DNA of 64,000 nt, taken from NCBI GenBank assembly GCA_963740765.1, contig CAVUFN010000016.1, positions 1,116,001 through 1,180,000 on the forward strand, read 5' to 3'. The stretch's first letter is position 1; each line of letters opens with the position of its first letter. The position numbers were made by a program, and so were the translations under genes. Source of the stretch: DATLGB01 sp963740765 (GTDB lineage: Bacteria; Actinomycetota; Thermoleophilia; Solirubrobacterales; Solirubrobacteraceae). Shown piece after piece: positions 46,519-55,432 of this stretch. Below the pieces are notes generated by a model. It saw only the letters and a program-made list of their open reading frames with translations, had not been told where the DNA came from and made no database searches.

Positions 46519-47328
46519 GTGAGTGCGCGCGCTGCCCTGATCCGATCCGTCGTCTGGACGCTGCTCGGCGTCGCCTTCACGGTGTTCTTCGTGATCACGG
46601 GGTCGGGGACCGACGCCGAGGACTACCTGTCCGGCTTCCTGATCGAGAAGTCGCTGTCGCTGGACAACCTGTTCGTCTTCGCGATCCTCTTCACGTTCCT
46701 CGACGTGCCCCAGGAGGAGCGCCGCAAGGTGCTGATCTTCGGCATCGCAGGTGCGATCGTGCTGCGCGCGATCTTCATCTTCGCCGGCGCCGAGCTGCTC
46801 GACCAGTTCGACTGGTTCACCTACGTCCTGGGCGCGGTCCTGGCCTACACCGCGTACTCGATCGCCAAGCACGACCCCAAGGACATGGACCCGGAGAACA
46901 CCGCGGCGATGAAGGTCGTCCGCCGCGTGCTACCCGACGGCACCAAGCCGGCCGTCATCGCCCTGTTCGCCGTCGCCGCGTTCGACGTCATGTTCGCGAT
47001 CGACTCGATCCCGGCCATCTTCGCCATCACCCGCGACACCACGGTCGTCCTGGCCGCGAACGCCTTCAGCCTGATGGGCATGGTCTCGCTGTTCTTCCTG
47101 CTCGAGGACCTGCTCGACCGCTTCCGCTACCTGTCGCAGGGCCTCGCCGTGATCCTCGGCTACGTCGCCCTCAAGCTGCTGCTCGAGGACGTCGTCCACC
47201 CGCCCGAGTGGGTCAACCTCGTCGTCGTCATCGTGACGCTCGGAGTCGCTGCGCTGCTCTCTAGGCGACAGGACGCAGCCGACGCCGCGGCGGGGTCGAA
47301 CGGAGCTCCCTCACCACGGACTGGATGA
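46519..47328 (+). CDS. TerC/Alx-family membrane protein
   Basis: 269 residues with seven or more membrane helices. SLSLDNLFVFAIL and FAIDSIPAIFAIT carry the paired Asp residues typical of TerC. The family exports Mn2+ or acts in tellurite/pH stress and metalation of exported proteins. The C-terminal tail is Ala/Gly-rich. It overlaps the convergent SNF2 gene by 68 nt. Confidence 0.92.
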   Translation: MSARAALIRSVVWTLLGVAFTVFFVITGSGTDAEDYLSGFLIEKSLSLDNLFVFAILFTFLDVPQEERRKVLIFGIAGAIVLRAIFIFAGAELLDQFDWFTYVLGAVLAYTAYSIAKHDPKDMDPENTAAMKVVRRVLPDGTKPAVIALFAVAAFDVMFAIDSIPAIFAITRDTTVVLAANAFSLMGMVSLFFLLEDLLDRFRYLSQGLAVILGYVALKLLLEDVVHPPEWVNLVVVIVTLGVAALLSRRQDAADAAAGSNGAPSPRTG

Positions 47329-49417
47329 GGGCCTCGGACTCGTTGGCGCGCCCGTCCGTGACGGCGCCGACGATGCCGCGCTTGCGGGCGATCAGCTCGA
47401 TCATCGTCTCGTCGATGGTCTGCGCGGCGAGCAGGTACCAGGCGGTCACCGACTCCTCCTGACCGATGCGGTGCAGGCGGTCCTCGGCCTGGTCGTGCAT
47501 CGCCGGGGTCCACTCGAGGTCGAGGAAGGCGACGTTGGAGGCCCGCGTGAGCGTGATGCCCTGGCCGGCGACGCGGGTGGCGCAGACGATCAGGCCGCCG
47601 TCATCCTGGAAGCGGTGCACGGCCTCCTCGCGGCGCTCGATCGCGTCGTCACCGACGATGTGCAGCGCGTCCGGGAACCGCTGGATCAGCGCCTCCTGGA
47701 CCTCGCGCGAGCCGGAGAAGACGACCAACGGCTCCTCGGACTGGATGAAGTCATCGATCCACGCCAGCGCGGCGCCGAGCTTGCCGCGGGCAGCCAGGCG
47801 CCGCAGGACGTTGAGCTGGGCGAGGCGCTCGGCGCGCAGCGTGGCCGCGACGCGCGCCTCGAGCTCGCCCAGCTCGAGCGGCTGTTCGCGCAACCAGGCG
47901 ACGACGTCGGCCTCCGCCTGCCGGTACTCGCGCTCGTTGTCGAGCGCGACGGGGACGACGACCTGGCGCTTGGCGGGCAGCTGGGGCAGCACCTCGGACT
48001 TCAGGCGCCGGACGAAGCAGCGCCGGCGCAGGTGCCAGTGGATGCGCTCCTCGGCGCCGGCGCCCTGGAAGCGCCGCGCGAACTTCGCGCCCGAGCCGAA
48101 GTCCTCGAGCCGCCCGAGGATGCGCAACTGGGCGATCAGCTCCTCCGGGTGGTTCATCACCGGGGTGCCGGTGAGGGCGAGGCGCAGGGCGTCGGGCTTG
48201 AGCGACGAGGCGAGCTTGCGTGTCGCCGCCGTCCGCTTGGCGCGCGGGTTCTTCACGTAGTGGGACTCGTCGAGCACCAGCGCGCGCGGCTGGCGCAGGG
48301 CCAGCCGGGACGCGTGAGCGGCGACGATCTCGTAGTTGAGGATCGTGATCTCGGCGCCGTCGTCGGGGGCGACGCCCGTCCCCTTGAGGACGGTGACCTT
48401 GCGGTGCGGAAGCCACTTGCGCGCCTCGCGCTGCCAGTTGAGCTTGAGGCTGGCGGGGCACAGCACGACCGCCGGGTAGGCGTCGTCCTCCTCCAGCGTG
48501 GCCAGCGCCTCGACGGTCTTGCCCAGGCCCTGCTCGTCGGCGATGAAGCAGCGCCGCGCCCAGCGCGCGTAGTGGACGGCGGCGCGCTGGAACGGCCGCA
48601 GCTCGCCGCCGAGGCGGTCCTCGATCGTGAGCTCGTCGCCCTCCCTGGCGCGCGAGCGGCGCACCTCCCCGACGGCGGTCGCGTGTTCCGTGCGCAGGTC
48701 CTGCAGCGCGACGCGCGCGTTGGCCGCGAGGTCGACCTCGAAGGTGCGGAGGTAGTGCTCGAGCGGCTCGAGCAGGTACGGGTCGATCGGCAGCGTGCGA
48801 CCGTGGGACTCGGCGGCGGGCAGCGCGAGGAAGGCGGGAATCGTGTCGGGGTCCCAGTTGACCTCGAGCTTGAAGCGCGGCTCGCCGACGCTCTGGGAGT
48901 AGACGAGCGTCGCGGGCGCCGGCATGCGGCCGACGAGCAGGCCCTGCTGGCAGCGCGAGGCGCGCTGGTCCAGCCGCGCGCCCGGGACGTCCTCGAGCGC
49001 CCGGGCGACCTCCTCGGTGAACGGCAGGGCCTGGCGGTTGCCCGCCTCGACGGCGATCCCGGCCAAGGATTCGGGCAGCTCCCCGGCGATGCGCTCGAGC
49101 AGGAAGGCGCCGTTGCCCTCGTGGCGGCCGGCCGTGACCTTGCCGACCCAGCCCCGGACGGCCTTCGCCAGCCACGTCTCGACGTCGTCGCTGGCCAGCA
49201 GCCAGTCGTGCTTCTCCAGCACCCCTTGCACGTACGGGGCGGTCGCCTCCGCACGCGGGACCCACCACTCGCGCGCCTCCCAGTCGAACCGGCGGCCGGG
49301 GATCGCGCGGACCGCGTCCACCACGTCCGGCCGGTAGGGGAAGGCGAACACCACGTGCTCCTGGCCGTAGCGGTCGCCGCGCAGCGAGACGTTCGGGGGA
49401 TCCTCGACCGCCTCCAT
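47261..49417 (-). CDS. SNF2-family helicase with N-terminal HARP-like module
   Basis: 718 residues. ATPase motifs: Walker A DEQGLGKTVEALA near 292, motif II LDESHYVKN near 379, and a C-terminal helicase lobe with ATRVAGQGITLTRAS and QAEDRLHRIGQ. Residues about 20-68 (PYRPDVVDAVRAIPGRRFDW, then EREWWVP-like spacing in EAREWWVPRAEA) resemble the HARP motif of SMARCAL1 annealing helicases. An N-terminal region to about 285 is otherwise unassigned. It probably remodels DNA forks or RNA-protein complexes. The gene overlaps terC and follows a C26 peptidase by 40 nt. Confidence 0.85.
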   Translation of the reverse strand: MEAVEDPPNVSLRGDRYGQEHVVFAFPYRPDVVDAVRAIPGRRFDWEAREWWVPRAEATAPYVQGVLEKHDWLLASDDVETWLAKAVRGWVGKVTAGRHEGNGAFLLERIAGELPESLAGIAVEAGNRQALPFTEEVARALEDVPGARLDQRASRCQQGLLVGRMPAPATLVYSQSVGEPRFKLEVNWDPDTIPAFLALPAAESHGRTLPIDPYLLEPLEHYLRTFEVDLAANARVALQDLRTEHATAVGEVRRSRAREGDELTIEDRLGGELRPFQRAAVHYARWARRCFIADEQGLGKTVEALATLEEDDAYPAVVLCPASLKLNWQREARKWLPHRKVTVLKGTGVAPDDGAEITILNYEIVAAHASRLALRQPRALVLDESHYVKNPRAKRTAATRKLASSLKPDALRLALTGTPVMNHPEELIAQLRILGRLEDFGSGAKFARRFQGAGAEERIHWHLRRRCFVRRLKSEVLPQLPAKRQVVVPVALDNEREYRQAEADVVAWLREQPLELGELEARVAATLRAERLAQLNVLRRLAARGKLGAALAWIDDFIQSEEPLVVFSGSREVQEALIQRFPDALHIVGDDAIERREEAVHRFQDDGGLIVCATRVAGQGITLTRASNVAFLDLEWTPAMHDQAEDRLHRIGQEESVTAWYLLAAQTIDETMIELIARKRGIVGAVTDGRANESEALIQSVVRELRSTPPRRRLRPVA

Positions 49418-49428
49418 CAGATGGAGGC
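49410..49428 (-). promoter_or_regulatory. Inverted repeat at the SNF2 start codon
   Basis: GCCTCCAT-CTG-ATGGAGGC on the minus strand; the ATG start lies in the 3' arm. The stem could mask initiation, but 8 bp may arise by chance. Confidence 0.3.
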
Positions 49429-49457
49429 CTTCGGCCTGCCTTGGTGACGCTGCGCGA

Positions 49458-50138
49458 TCATCGGCGGCTGCGAACCTCGTCGACGAGCGCGCCGATCAGC
49501 TGCGAGTGCTCGTCGGCCTCGGGGTGCCACTGCACGCCGAGGGCGAAGCGGTGGGTGGGGGACTCCATCGCCTCCGGCAGCTCGTCGGCGTCCGACCAGC
49601 CGGTGACGGTGAAGCCCTCGGCGACGCGGTCGACGGCCTGGTGGTGGTGGGACTTGACGGACGCGGTGGCGGTCCCTCCCATCGCCGTGCGGGCGAGGGA
49701 GCCGTCGTCGAGGCGGACGCCGTGGTCGCTCCACTGGCCCGGCGTGTGGCGGTGGTCCTCGTGCCCCACGACGTCGGGCACGTGCTCGATCAGCGTCCCG
49801 CCCGCGGCCACGTTCATGACCTGCATGCCGCGGCAGATGCCCAGCAGCGGGAGGTCGCGCTCGAGCGCGCGCGAGCCCAGTGCCATCTCGAAGGCGTCGC
49901 GCTCAGGATCCTCGCCGACGTCGGCCCCGCCGGCCAGGACGAGGCCGTCGATGCGGTCGAGCAGCTCGTCCGGATCCTCGGTCGAAACAGGGTCGGGCGC
50001 AAGCATGAGCGCCAGGGCCCCGGCGCGCTGTACGGCACGCACGTAGTCGCGCGGAAGCAGCGCGACGTCCATGTCCCACACCCCGTACCGCGCCTGCGTC
50101 TGGATGACGCAGAGACCGATCACGGGACGCTGAGACAT
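49458..50138 (-). CDS. Class I glutamine amidotransferase-like hydrolase (C26/PuuD type)
   Basis: 226 residues from ATG 50138. GICRGMQVMNVAAGG holds the nucleophile Cys, SHHHQAV is typical of PuuD, and VQWHPEAD gives the His/Glu pair. The family hydrolyses gamma-glutamyl amides such as gamma-Glu-GABA. No other Puu gene is nearby. It starts 7 nt from minus-strand TAGTCT. Confidence 0.88.
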   Translation of the reverse strand: MSQRPVIGLCVIQTQARYGVWDMDVALLPRDYVRAVQRAGALALMLAPDPVSTEDPDELLDRIDGLVLAGGADVGEDPERDAFEMALGSRALERDLPLLGICRGMQVMNVAAGGTLIEHVPDVVGHEDHRHTPGQWSDHGVRLDDGSLARTAMGGTATASVKSHHHQAVDRVAEGFTVTGWSDADELPEAMESPTHRFALGVQWHPEADEHSQLIGALVDEVRSRR

Positions 50139-50145
50139 CCGACCG

Positions 50146-50155
50146 AGACTAGCCT
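50146..50155. promoter_or_regulatory. Symmetric divergent -10 element, C26 peptidase/CDF
   Basis: AGACTAGCCT fits ANNNTANNNT. Reverse TAGTCT is 7 nt from ATG 50138 and forward TAGCCT is 8 nt from ATG 50164. Confidence 0.65.
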
Positions 50156-50163
50156 CAGGCACG

Positions 50164-51519
50164 ATGGTGGGGACCCCGGAGAGGACCGCGAAGCTGTCCG
50201 TGCTGGCGGCGATCGCGCTGGTGACGATCAAGCTCGTCACGGGCCTCGCGACGGGTTCCCTCGGCCTGATCGCGGAGGCGGCGCACTCGGGCACCGACCT
50301 CGTCGCCGCGCTGCTCACGCTGTTCGCCATCCGCGTCGCAGGCCGCCCGCCCGACCGCGAGCATCCCTACGGCCACGGCAAGGCCGAGCACCTCGCCGCG
50401 CTCGGCGAGGCCGCCTTCCTCGCGCTCGTGTCCGCCTTCATCGCGATCCAGGCCGGGCGGCGGATCGCGGACGGCGGCGACCCGCAGGTCGACGCGGCCT
50501 GGTACGCGCTCGTCGTGATCGGCGTCGTCATCGCGATCGACATGTCCCGGGTCTACGTCTCCCACCGTGACGCACGCCGCTTCGAGTCGCCCGCGCTCGC
50601 CTCCAACGCGCTGCACTTCGCCAGCGACCTGGTCGGCTCGCTGGCGGTGCTGACCGGTCTCGTGTTCGTGCGCGCGGGCTACCCCGACGGTGACGCGATC
50701 GCCGCGCTCGTGGTGGCCGTGCTCGTCATCATCGCCGCCGCGCGCCTCGCCCGCGGCAACGTCGAGGTCCTGATGGACCGGGCGCCCGAGGCGGCGGCCA
50801 GCGCGGCCCGGGACGCCATCGCCCGCGACGAGCCGAGCGTCGCGGTGTCACGGCTGCGGGTGCGCGAGGCGGCCGGCGCCTACTTCGTCGACGCGGTCGT
50901 CGCCGTCCGTCCCGACGCCGCGGTCGGCCAGGGGCACGCGATCGCCGACGGCGTCGAGGCGGCGGTCACGCGCGCGCTGCCGGGCGCCGACGTCGTCGTC
51001 CACGTCGAGCCGGGCGAGGCCCGCGACCTGCGCGAGCGCGTCCACGGGGCCGCCCAGGGCGTGCGCAACGTGCGCGAGGTCCACAACGTGCGGCTGATGA
51101 CCGTCGACGGCCGACCGGAGGCGTCCCTGCACCTCAAGCTGCCGGCGGCGCTGAGCCTCGACGAGGCGCACGCCGTCACCGAGGACGTCGAGGCCGCGAT
51201 CCGCGCGGCTGCGCCGGAGCTCACCGACGTGCACACGCACATCGAGCCGCTGTCGACCCCGCGCGCCGGCGCCGAGCTGCGGGACGCCGACGAGCGGGAG
51301 GTGGTCACGCAGGTCGTCCGCGAGCTCACCGGCCGCCCCCCGGAGGAGCTGCGCCTGCGCGCGGGCGAGCGCGGGCGCATCGTGGTCCTGCTGACGGTCT
51401 GCCTCGACCCGGCTCAGGAGCTCCGCGCCGCGCACGCGCTGGCGACGGAGATCGAGGCGGAGATCGTCCGCCGCGCGCCGGCCGTGGACGACGTCATCGT
51501 GCACACGGAGCCCGCCTAG
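50164..51519 (+). CDS. Cation diffusion facilitator with three C-terminal ferredoxin-like repeats
   Basis: 451 residues, about 150 longer than a standard CDF. Six membrane helices lie within 1-205, and the HxxxD metal motifs are visible in AHSGTDL and LHFASDL. Behind them come three similar cytosolic modules, at about 206-288, 290-368 and 372-451, each ending in a HxEP-like strand (VVHVEPG, HTHIEPL, VHTEPA). One such module is normal in CDF dimers. It probably exports Zn2+, Mn2+ or Fe2+ in exchange for protons. Confidence 0.9.
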   Translation: MVGTPERTAKLSVLAAIALVTIKLVTGLATGSLGLIAEAAHSGTDLVAALLTLFAIRVAGRPPDREHPYGHGKAEHLAALGEAAFLALVSAFIAIQAGRRIADGGDPQVDAAWYALVVIGVVIAIDMSRVYVSHRDARRFESPALASNALHFASDLVGSLAVLTGLVFVRAGYPDGDAIAALVVAVLVIIAAARLARGNVEVLMDRAPEAAASAARDAIARDEPSVAVSRLRVREAAGAYFVDAVVAVRPDAAVGQGHAIADGVEAAVTRALPGADVVVHVEPGEARDLRERVHGAAQGVRNVREVHNVRLMTVDGRPEASLHLKLPAALSLDEAHAVTEDVEAAIRAAAPELTDVHTHIEPLSTPRAGAELRDADEREVVTQVVRELTGRPPEELRLRAGERGRIVVLLTVCLDPAQELRAAHALATEIEAEIVRRAPAVDDVIVHTEPA

Positions 51520-51944
51520 ATCACCACGGCCATCGGGACCACGACGGCGCTGGTGGCGGCGGCCGCCGCGGCCACGCGCTGAGGCGGGGCCAACCGCAGG
51601 GCCCGCGTCAGGACCCGGTCGGCGAGCGAGGCGGGGTTGCGGTGGAAGGCGAGCTTGCGGACGTACTCGGGCACGTCCCAGTGCAACGTCGTGCCTGCCT
51701 CGAAGTGCGCGGTGTCCCCGGCGCGCAACGTGCGGGTGACGTCGTCTGCGTCGGTGACGTGCACCTCGCCCTCGAGGATCTGCACCATCTCGTCACCGGC
51801 GTAGTGCCAGCGGAAGCACCCGCTGGTGCAATCCCAGTAGTTCATCGAGACGCCGCCCTGGCGCGAGCGCGCGATGTCCCACGTGCGCGCGTGCGGGTTC
51901 CCGTCGACCACGTCGGCGGCGGGGATGGGTGCGTCGGTCCACAT
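51516..51944 (-). CDS. Cupin-domain protein with C-terminal membrane helix
   Basis: 142 residues. A cupin of the DUF861 type (HYAGDEMVQILEGEVHV, FEAGTTLHWDVPE) spans about 20-105. The last 20 residues are a hydrophobic Ala/Val helix that would tether it to the membrane. The function is unknown. It is last in a minus-strand run after the antiporter and ligase genes. Confidence 0.78.
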   Translation of the reverse strand: MWTDAPIPAADVVDGNPHARTWDIARSRQGGVSMNYWDCTSGCFRWHYAGDEMVQILEGEVHVTDADDVTRTLRAGDTAHFEAGTTLHWDVPEYVRKLAFHRNPASLADRVLTRALRLAPPQRVAAAAAATSAVVVPMAVVI

Positions 51945-51965
51945 GAGGTTGGCGTCGGTCAGCGG

Positions 51966-53417
51966 TCAGCGGAACTTGAGGACGGTGTCCAAGGTGTCGG
52001 CGTCCGTTGGAGCCTTGTCAGGACGGTGACGGACGACGCGCGCGAAGCGCAGGGTGACGCCGCCGGGGTAGCGCGTCGAGGCCTGAAGGCCGTCGAAGGC
52101 GATCTCGACGACGAGCTCGGGGCGGACCTTGACGACCCAGCCGTCGTCCTCGGTCGCCAGCTCGGTGAGGCGCTCGGTCTGCCAGCGCAGCATGTCGTCG
52201 GTCAGCCCCTTGAAGGTCTTGCCGAGCATCACGCCCTCACGCGTGCCGAGGTGGAGGTTCGAGAGCCAGCCGCGCCGGCGCCCCGAACCGTGCTCGACCG
52301 CCAGCACGACGAGGTCGAGCGTGTGGACGGGCTTGACCTTCAACCAGCCCGCACCCCGGCGCCCGGCGGCGTAGGGGACGTCGAGGCCCTTGACGACGAC
52401 ACCCTCGTGGCCGGCGGCCAGCGCCTCCTCGAGCGTGCCCTGGGGGACGCGCGGGGCACCGAGTGCGTCGAGCACCGCGCCGCGCTCGCGCAGCGGCGCG
52501 TCGAGCAGGTCCTCTCCGTCGCGGTGCAGGACGTCGAAGAACAGCGCGGTCAGGGGAGTCGTGCTGCTGGGGCGCGATCGAGCCCCGAAGCGGGACGCGG
52601 TGACCTGGAACGGATGCGGGCGGCCGTCGTCCCGGAGCGCGATCGCCTCGCCGTCGAGGACGACCGATCGGGCGGGCAGCGCGAGGGCCGCGTCGACGAG
52701 CTCGGGCACGCGGGCGGTGATGTCGTCGAGCGAGCGGGTGAAGACGCCGACGTCGCTGCCGTCGCGATGGACCTGGACGCGGGCGCCGTCGAGCTTGAAC
52801 TCCACGGCAGCGTCCCCGACCTTGGCCAGCGCCTCCGCGACGGACTTGGCCGTCCCCGCGAGCATCGGCTGGATCGGGCGGCCGACCCGCAGGCCGACGG
52901 CGCCCAGGTCCGAGCCGGTCAGGGCGAGGCGGGCCACCTCGGGTAGGTCGCCGGCCAGCATCAGCGCGCGGCGCACCGCCGCCACGGGCAAGTCAGCGGC
53001 CTTCGCGACGGCCGGCGTCATCACGCCCTCCAGGGCGCCCTGGCGCAGGTTGCCCGACAGCAGCGCGCGCAGGAACGCCTGCTCATCGGGGGTGGCGGCA
53101 GCGAACAGCCTGCCGAGGGCGTCGCGCCGGGCGGCAACGGAACCGGCGCCGCCGATCGTCTCGATGTGCGCGAACGCCGCCGCGACGGCGGCGACGGTGA
53201 GCGTCGGCTCCGGCGCAGGCGGCGGCACCTCGCGCAGCGTCGCCCAGCCGACGCCGATCTGGCGTTGGAGCAGCGCCCCGGCCAGGAAGGCGGTTCCGGC
53301 GGGGACCTCGTCGGGTGCGAGCGCGCGCAGGCCGTCGGCCAGTCGCGCCACCTTCTCGTTGCGGCCGGGCGCGTCGCGCACTGCCGCCGAGACGGCGACG
53401 AGGTCGGTCAGCCTCAC
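51966..53417 (-). CDS. ATP-dependent DNA ligase (LigB/archaeal type)
   Basis: 483 residues from GTG 53417, overlapping the antiporter stop (GTGA). The adenylated Lys is in EFKLDGARVQVHRDG near 206. LDGEAIAL, EGVVVKGLD and WLKVKPVHTLDLVVL are motifs III-V. The N-terminal helical DNA-binding domain (about 1-170) is as in LigB/DNA ligase I. It seals nicks, probably in repair beside a housekeeping NAD+ ligase elsewhere (inference). Confidence 0.93.
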   Translation of the reverse strand: MRLTDLVAVSAAVRDAPGRNEKVARLADGLRALAPDEVPAGTAFLAGALLQRQIGVGWATLREVPPPAPEPTLTVAAVAAAFAHIETIGGAGSVAARRDALGRLFAAATPDEQAFLRALLSGNLRQGALEGVMTPAVAKAADLPVAAVRRALMLAGDLPEVARLALTGSDLGAVGLRVGRPIQPMLAGTAKSVAEALAKVGDAAVEFKLDGARVQVHRDGSDVGVFTRSLDDITARVPELVDAALALPARSVVLDGEAIALRDDGRPHPFQVTASRFGARSRPSSTTPLTALFFDVLHRDGEDLLDAPLRERGAVLDALGAPRVPQGTLEEALAAGHEGVVVKGLDVPYAAGRRGAGWLKVKPVHTLDLVVLAVEHGSGRRRGWLSNLHLGTREGVMLGKTFKGLTDDMLRWQTERLTELATEDDGWVVKVRPELVVEIAFDGLQASTRYPGGVTLRFARVVRHRPDKAPTDADTLDTVLKFR

Positions 53418-54937
53418 GTGATCCGCGCCTCCTCGAGGTCGAGGTCGCGCTCGATCAGGCGCAGGGTGTCCGGCCGCAGGCGGCCCTCGCTGCGCAGCCC
53501 GAGCAGCGCGGAGCGCTCGACGCCGATCAGCTCGCGGCGCAGCTCGCCGTAGCGGAAGCGCCCGTCGCGCACGCGGTCGCGCGCCCCGTCGTCCCCTGAC
53601 AACGCGGCCTGGCACATCCGGAAGCGCGCGCGATAGAGCTCGCGCAGCCGCTTGACCGCGTCGGGCAGCTCGCCCTCGTGCTCGGCCTCGAGCTCGTCGA
53701 GGCGGTCCAGTGCGGACTGCGCGGCCTCGAGGCGGGCGAGCGCCTCGTCGGGCGACCACACGCGGGTCTCACGCAGGCCGAGCGCGCGGATCAGCGGGCC
53801 CAGCGTCAGCCCCTGTCCGACGAGCGTCATCGCGATCACGAACACCGTGAGCACGACGATCTGCTCACGACCGTCGACGTCGAGCGGGATCGACAGGGCT
53901 GCAGCGAGCGAGATGGCCCCGCGCATGCCGCTCCAACCGACCACGAGCCGCTCGCGCCAGCCGTCGGCGGTGTCGGTGCCCGGCACGAACTGCAGCAGCA
54001 GCCGCAAGCCGACGACCGTGGCGGCGATGGCGATGCCCGGCCCGATCACGTCGCCCAGCGGCAGGTTGTCGCTGAGGTCGGGGAACTGCAGGCCGAGCAG
54101 GATGAAGATCAGCGCGTTGAGCGTGAACTCGAGCACGCCCCAGAACGCGACGGCACTGAGCCGGGCGTCGGCGTCGAAGGCAGTCGGCGCGTGCCAGCCG
54201 AGGTACAGGCCGGCGAGGACGGCGGCGAGCACGCCCGACCCGTGCAGCTCCTCCGCGACCACGTACGCGCCGTAGGAGGCGATGACCGTGAGCAGGATGA
54301 CCAGCTGGACGTCGGCGAGCCGCTCGACCGCGTGGGTGATCAGCCAGCCCACCGCGAGCCCGATCGCCACGCCGATCGCGGCCGAGAGGACGAAGTCCCC
54401 CGCCGCCCCCGCCGCGCTGAAGGTCTCGCCGGTGGCGACGCCGACGGCGACGCGGAAGGCGACCAGCGCGCTGGCGTCGTTGAGCAGCGCCTCGCCCTCG
54501 ACGATCAGGCGCACGCGCTCGGGTGCATGCGCGCGCTGGAAGGTCGCCAGCGCGGCGACGGGGTCGGTCGGCGCGACGACCGCACCGAGCACGAACGCGG
54601 CCTCCCACGGGAGCCCGTCGACGATCGCGTGAGCGACGACGGCGACGGTGCCCATCGTCACCAGCACGACGCCGAGCGAGAGGAACATCAGCGGCTTCTG
54701 CTCCGCGCGCAGCTCCTGCGGAGAGGCACTGAAGCCGGCCGCCGTGAGCAGCGGCGGGAGGAAGACGAGGAAGACCACCTCGGGCGCCAGTTCGACGTCT
54801 GGCAAGCCGGGCACGAAGCCGATGCCGAGGCCGCCTAGGACCAGGACGATCGGGTAGGGGACGCGCACGATGTCAGCGACCCGCACGAGCCCGGCCGCCG
54901 CAGCCAGCAGCACGAACAGGAACTCGAGGTCGTCCAC
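53414..54937 (-). CDS. Na+/H+ antiporter (CPA1 family)
   Basis: 507 residues from GTG 54937, 7 nt from TAGCCT. Twelve or so helices; VVAPTDPVAALATF and VEGEALLNDASAL carry the ion-binding residues of the NhaP/NHE group. After about residue 400 there is a 110-residue charged cytoplasmic tail rich in Arg/Glu. It heads a run with the ligase and cupin. The proximity to a ligase has no obvious meaning. Confidence 0.9.
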   Translation of the reverse strand: MDDLEFLFVLLAAAAGLVRVADIVRVPYPIVLVLGGLGIGFVPGLPDVELAPEVVFLVFLPPLLTAAGFSASPQELRAEQKPLMFLSLGVVLVTMGTVAVVAHAIVDGLPWEAAFVLGAVVAPTDPVAALATFQRAHAPERVRLIVEGEALLNDASALVAFRVAVGVATGETFSAAGAAGDFVLSAAIGVAIGLAVGWLITHAVERLADVQLVILLTVIASYGAYVVAEELHGSGVLAAVLAGLYLGWHAPTAFDADARLSAVAFWGVLEFTLNALIFILLGLQFPDLSDNLPLGDVIGPGIAIAATVVGLRLLLQFVPGTDTADGWRERLVVGWSGMRGAISLAAALSIPLDVDGREQIVVLTVFVIAMTLVGQGLTLGPLIRALGLRETRVWSPDEALARLEAAQSALDRLDELEAEHEGELPDAVKRLRELYRARFRMCQAALSGDDGARDRVRDGRFRYGELRRELIGVERSALLGLRSEGRLRPDTLRLIERDLDLEEARIT

Positions 54938-54944
54938 GTGATGG

Positions 54945-54954
54945 AGGCTATGAA
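54945..54954. promoter_or_regulatory. Near-symmetric divergent -10 element, antiporter/DsbA-like
   Basis: AGGCTATGAA. Reverse TAGCCT is 7 nt from GTG 54937. Forward TATGAA is 10 nt from GTG 54965, but protein conservation favours ATG 54950. Confidence 0.4.
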
Positions 54955-55426
54955 CGACGATCACGTGCGCGGTACGGGCGACCTCGAACTCGTCATGTAC
55001 GGAGACTTCGAGTGCCCCTACTGCGCCGCTGCACAGGGCATTCTCCGCCGGGTCTCCGACCGGCTGGGGGACCGGCTGCGGTTCGTCTTTCGCCACTTCC
55101 CCCTGACGGGGGTCCATCCGCACGCGATGCACGCCGCCGAGGCCTCCGAGGCCGTCGCGGACTTCTGGGCGATGCACGACGCGCTCTACGCGGCGCGGGG
55201 GCGGCTCGAGGACGCCGACCTGGTCGCGCACGCCGCCGGGCTGGGCCTTGACGGAGACGCCGTGACGGCCGCCCTGGCCGACGGCCGCCACCGCGACCGG
55301 GTCGAGCGCGACCTCGCCTCCGGCCGCGCTGCCGGGATCACCGGTACCCCCGGATTCCTCGCCAACGGGAAGCTCGTCACCGGGGCTTTCGACGCCGGCT
55401 CGCTGGTCGAGGGCCTGACAACGTAG
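54950..55426 (+). CDS. DsbA-family thioredoxin-fold protein
   Basis: 158 residues. YGDFECPYC has the CxxC active site, GTPGFLANGKLV the cis-Pro loop. The start ATG 54950 keeps DHVRG, a segment conserved before the first strand in this group; GTG 54965 is the alternative. No signal peptide is present, so it may be cytoplasmic, as in FrnE-like isomerases. Its TAG stop begins the -10 box of the STAS gene. Confidence 0.85.
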   Translation: MNDDHVRGTGDLELVMYGDFECPYCAAAQGILRRVSDRLGDRLRFVFRHFPLTGVHPHAMHAAEASEAVADFWAMHDALYAARGRLEDADLVAHAAGLGLDGDAVTAALADGRHRDRVERDLASGRAAGITGTPGFLANGKLVTGAFDAGSLVEGLTT

Positions 55427-55429
55427 GAT
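55424..55429 (+). promoter_or_regulatory. -10 box of the STAS gene, overlapping a stop codon
   Basis: TAGGAT starts with the TAG stop of the DsbA-like gene. It is 3 nt from GTG 55433 and 9 nt from GTG 55439. Confidence 0.45.
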
Positions 55430-55432
55430 TCG

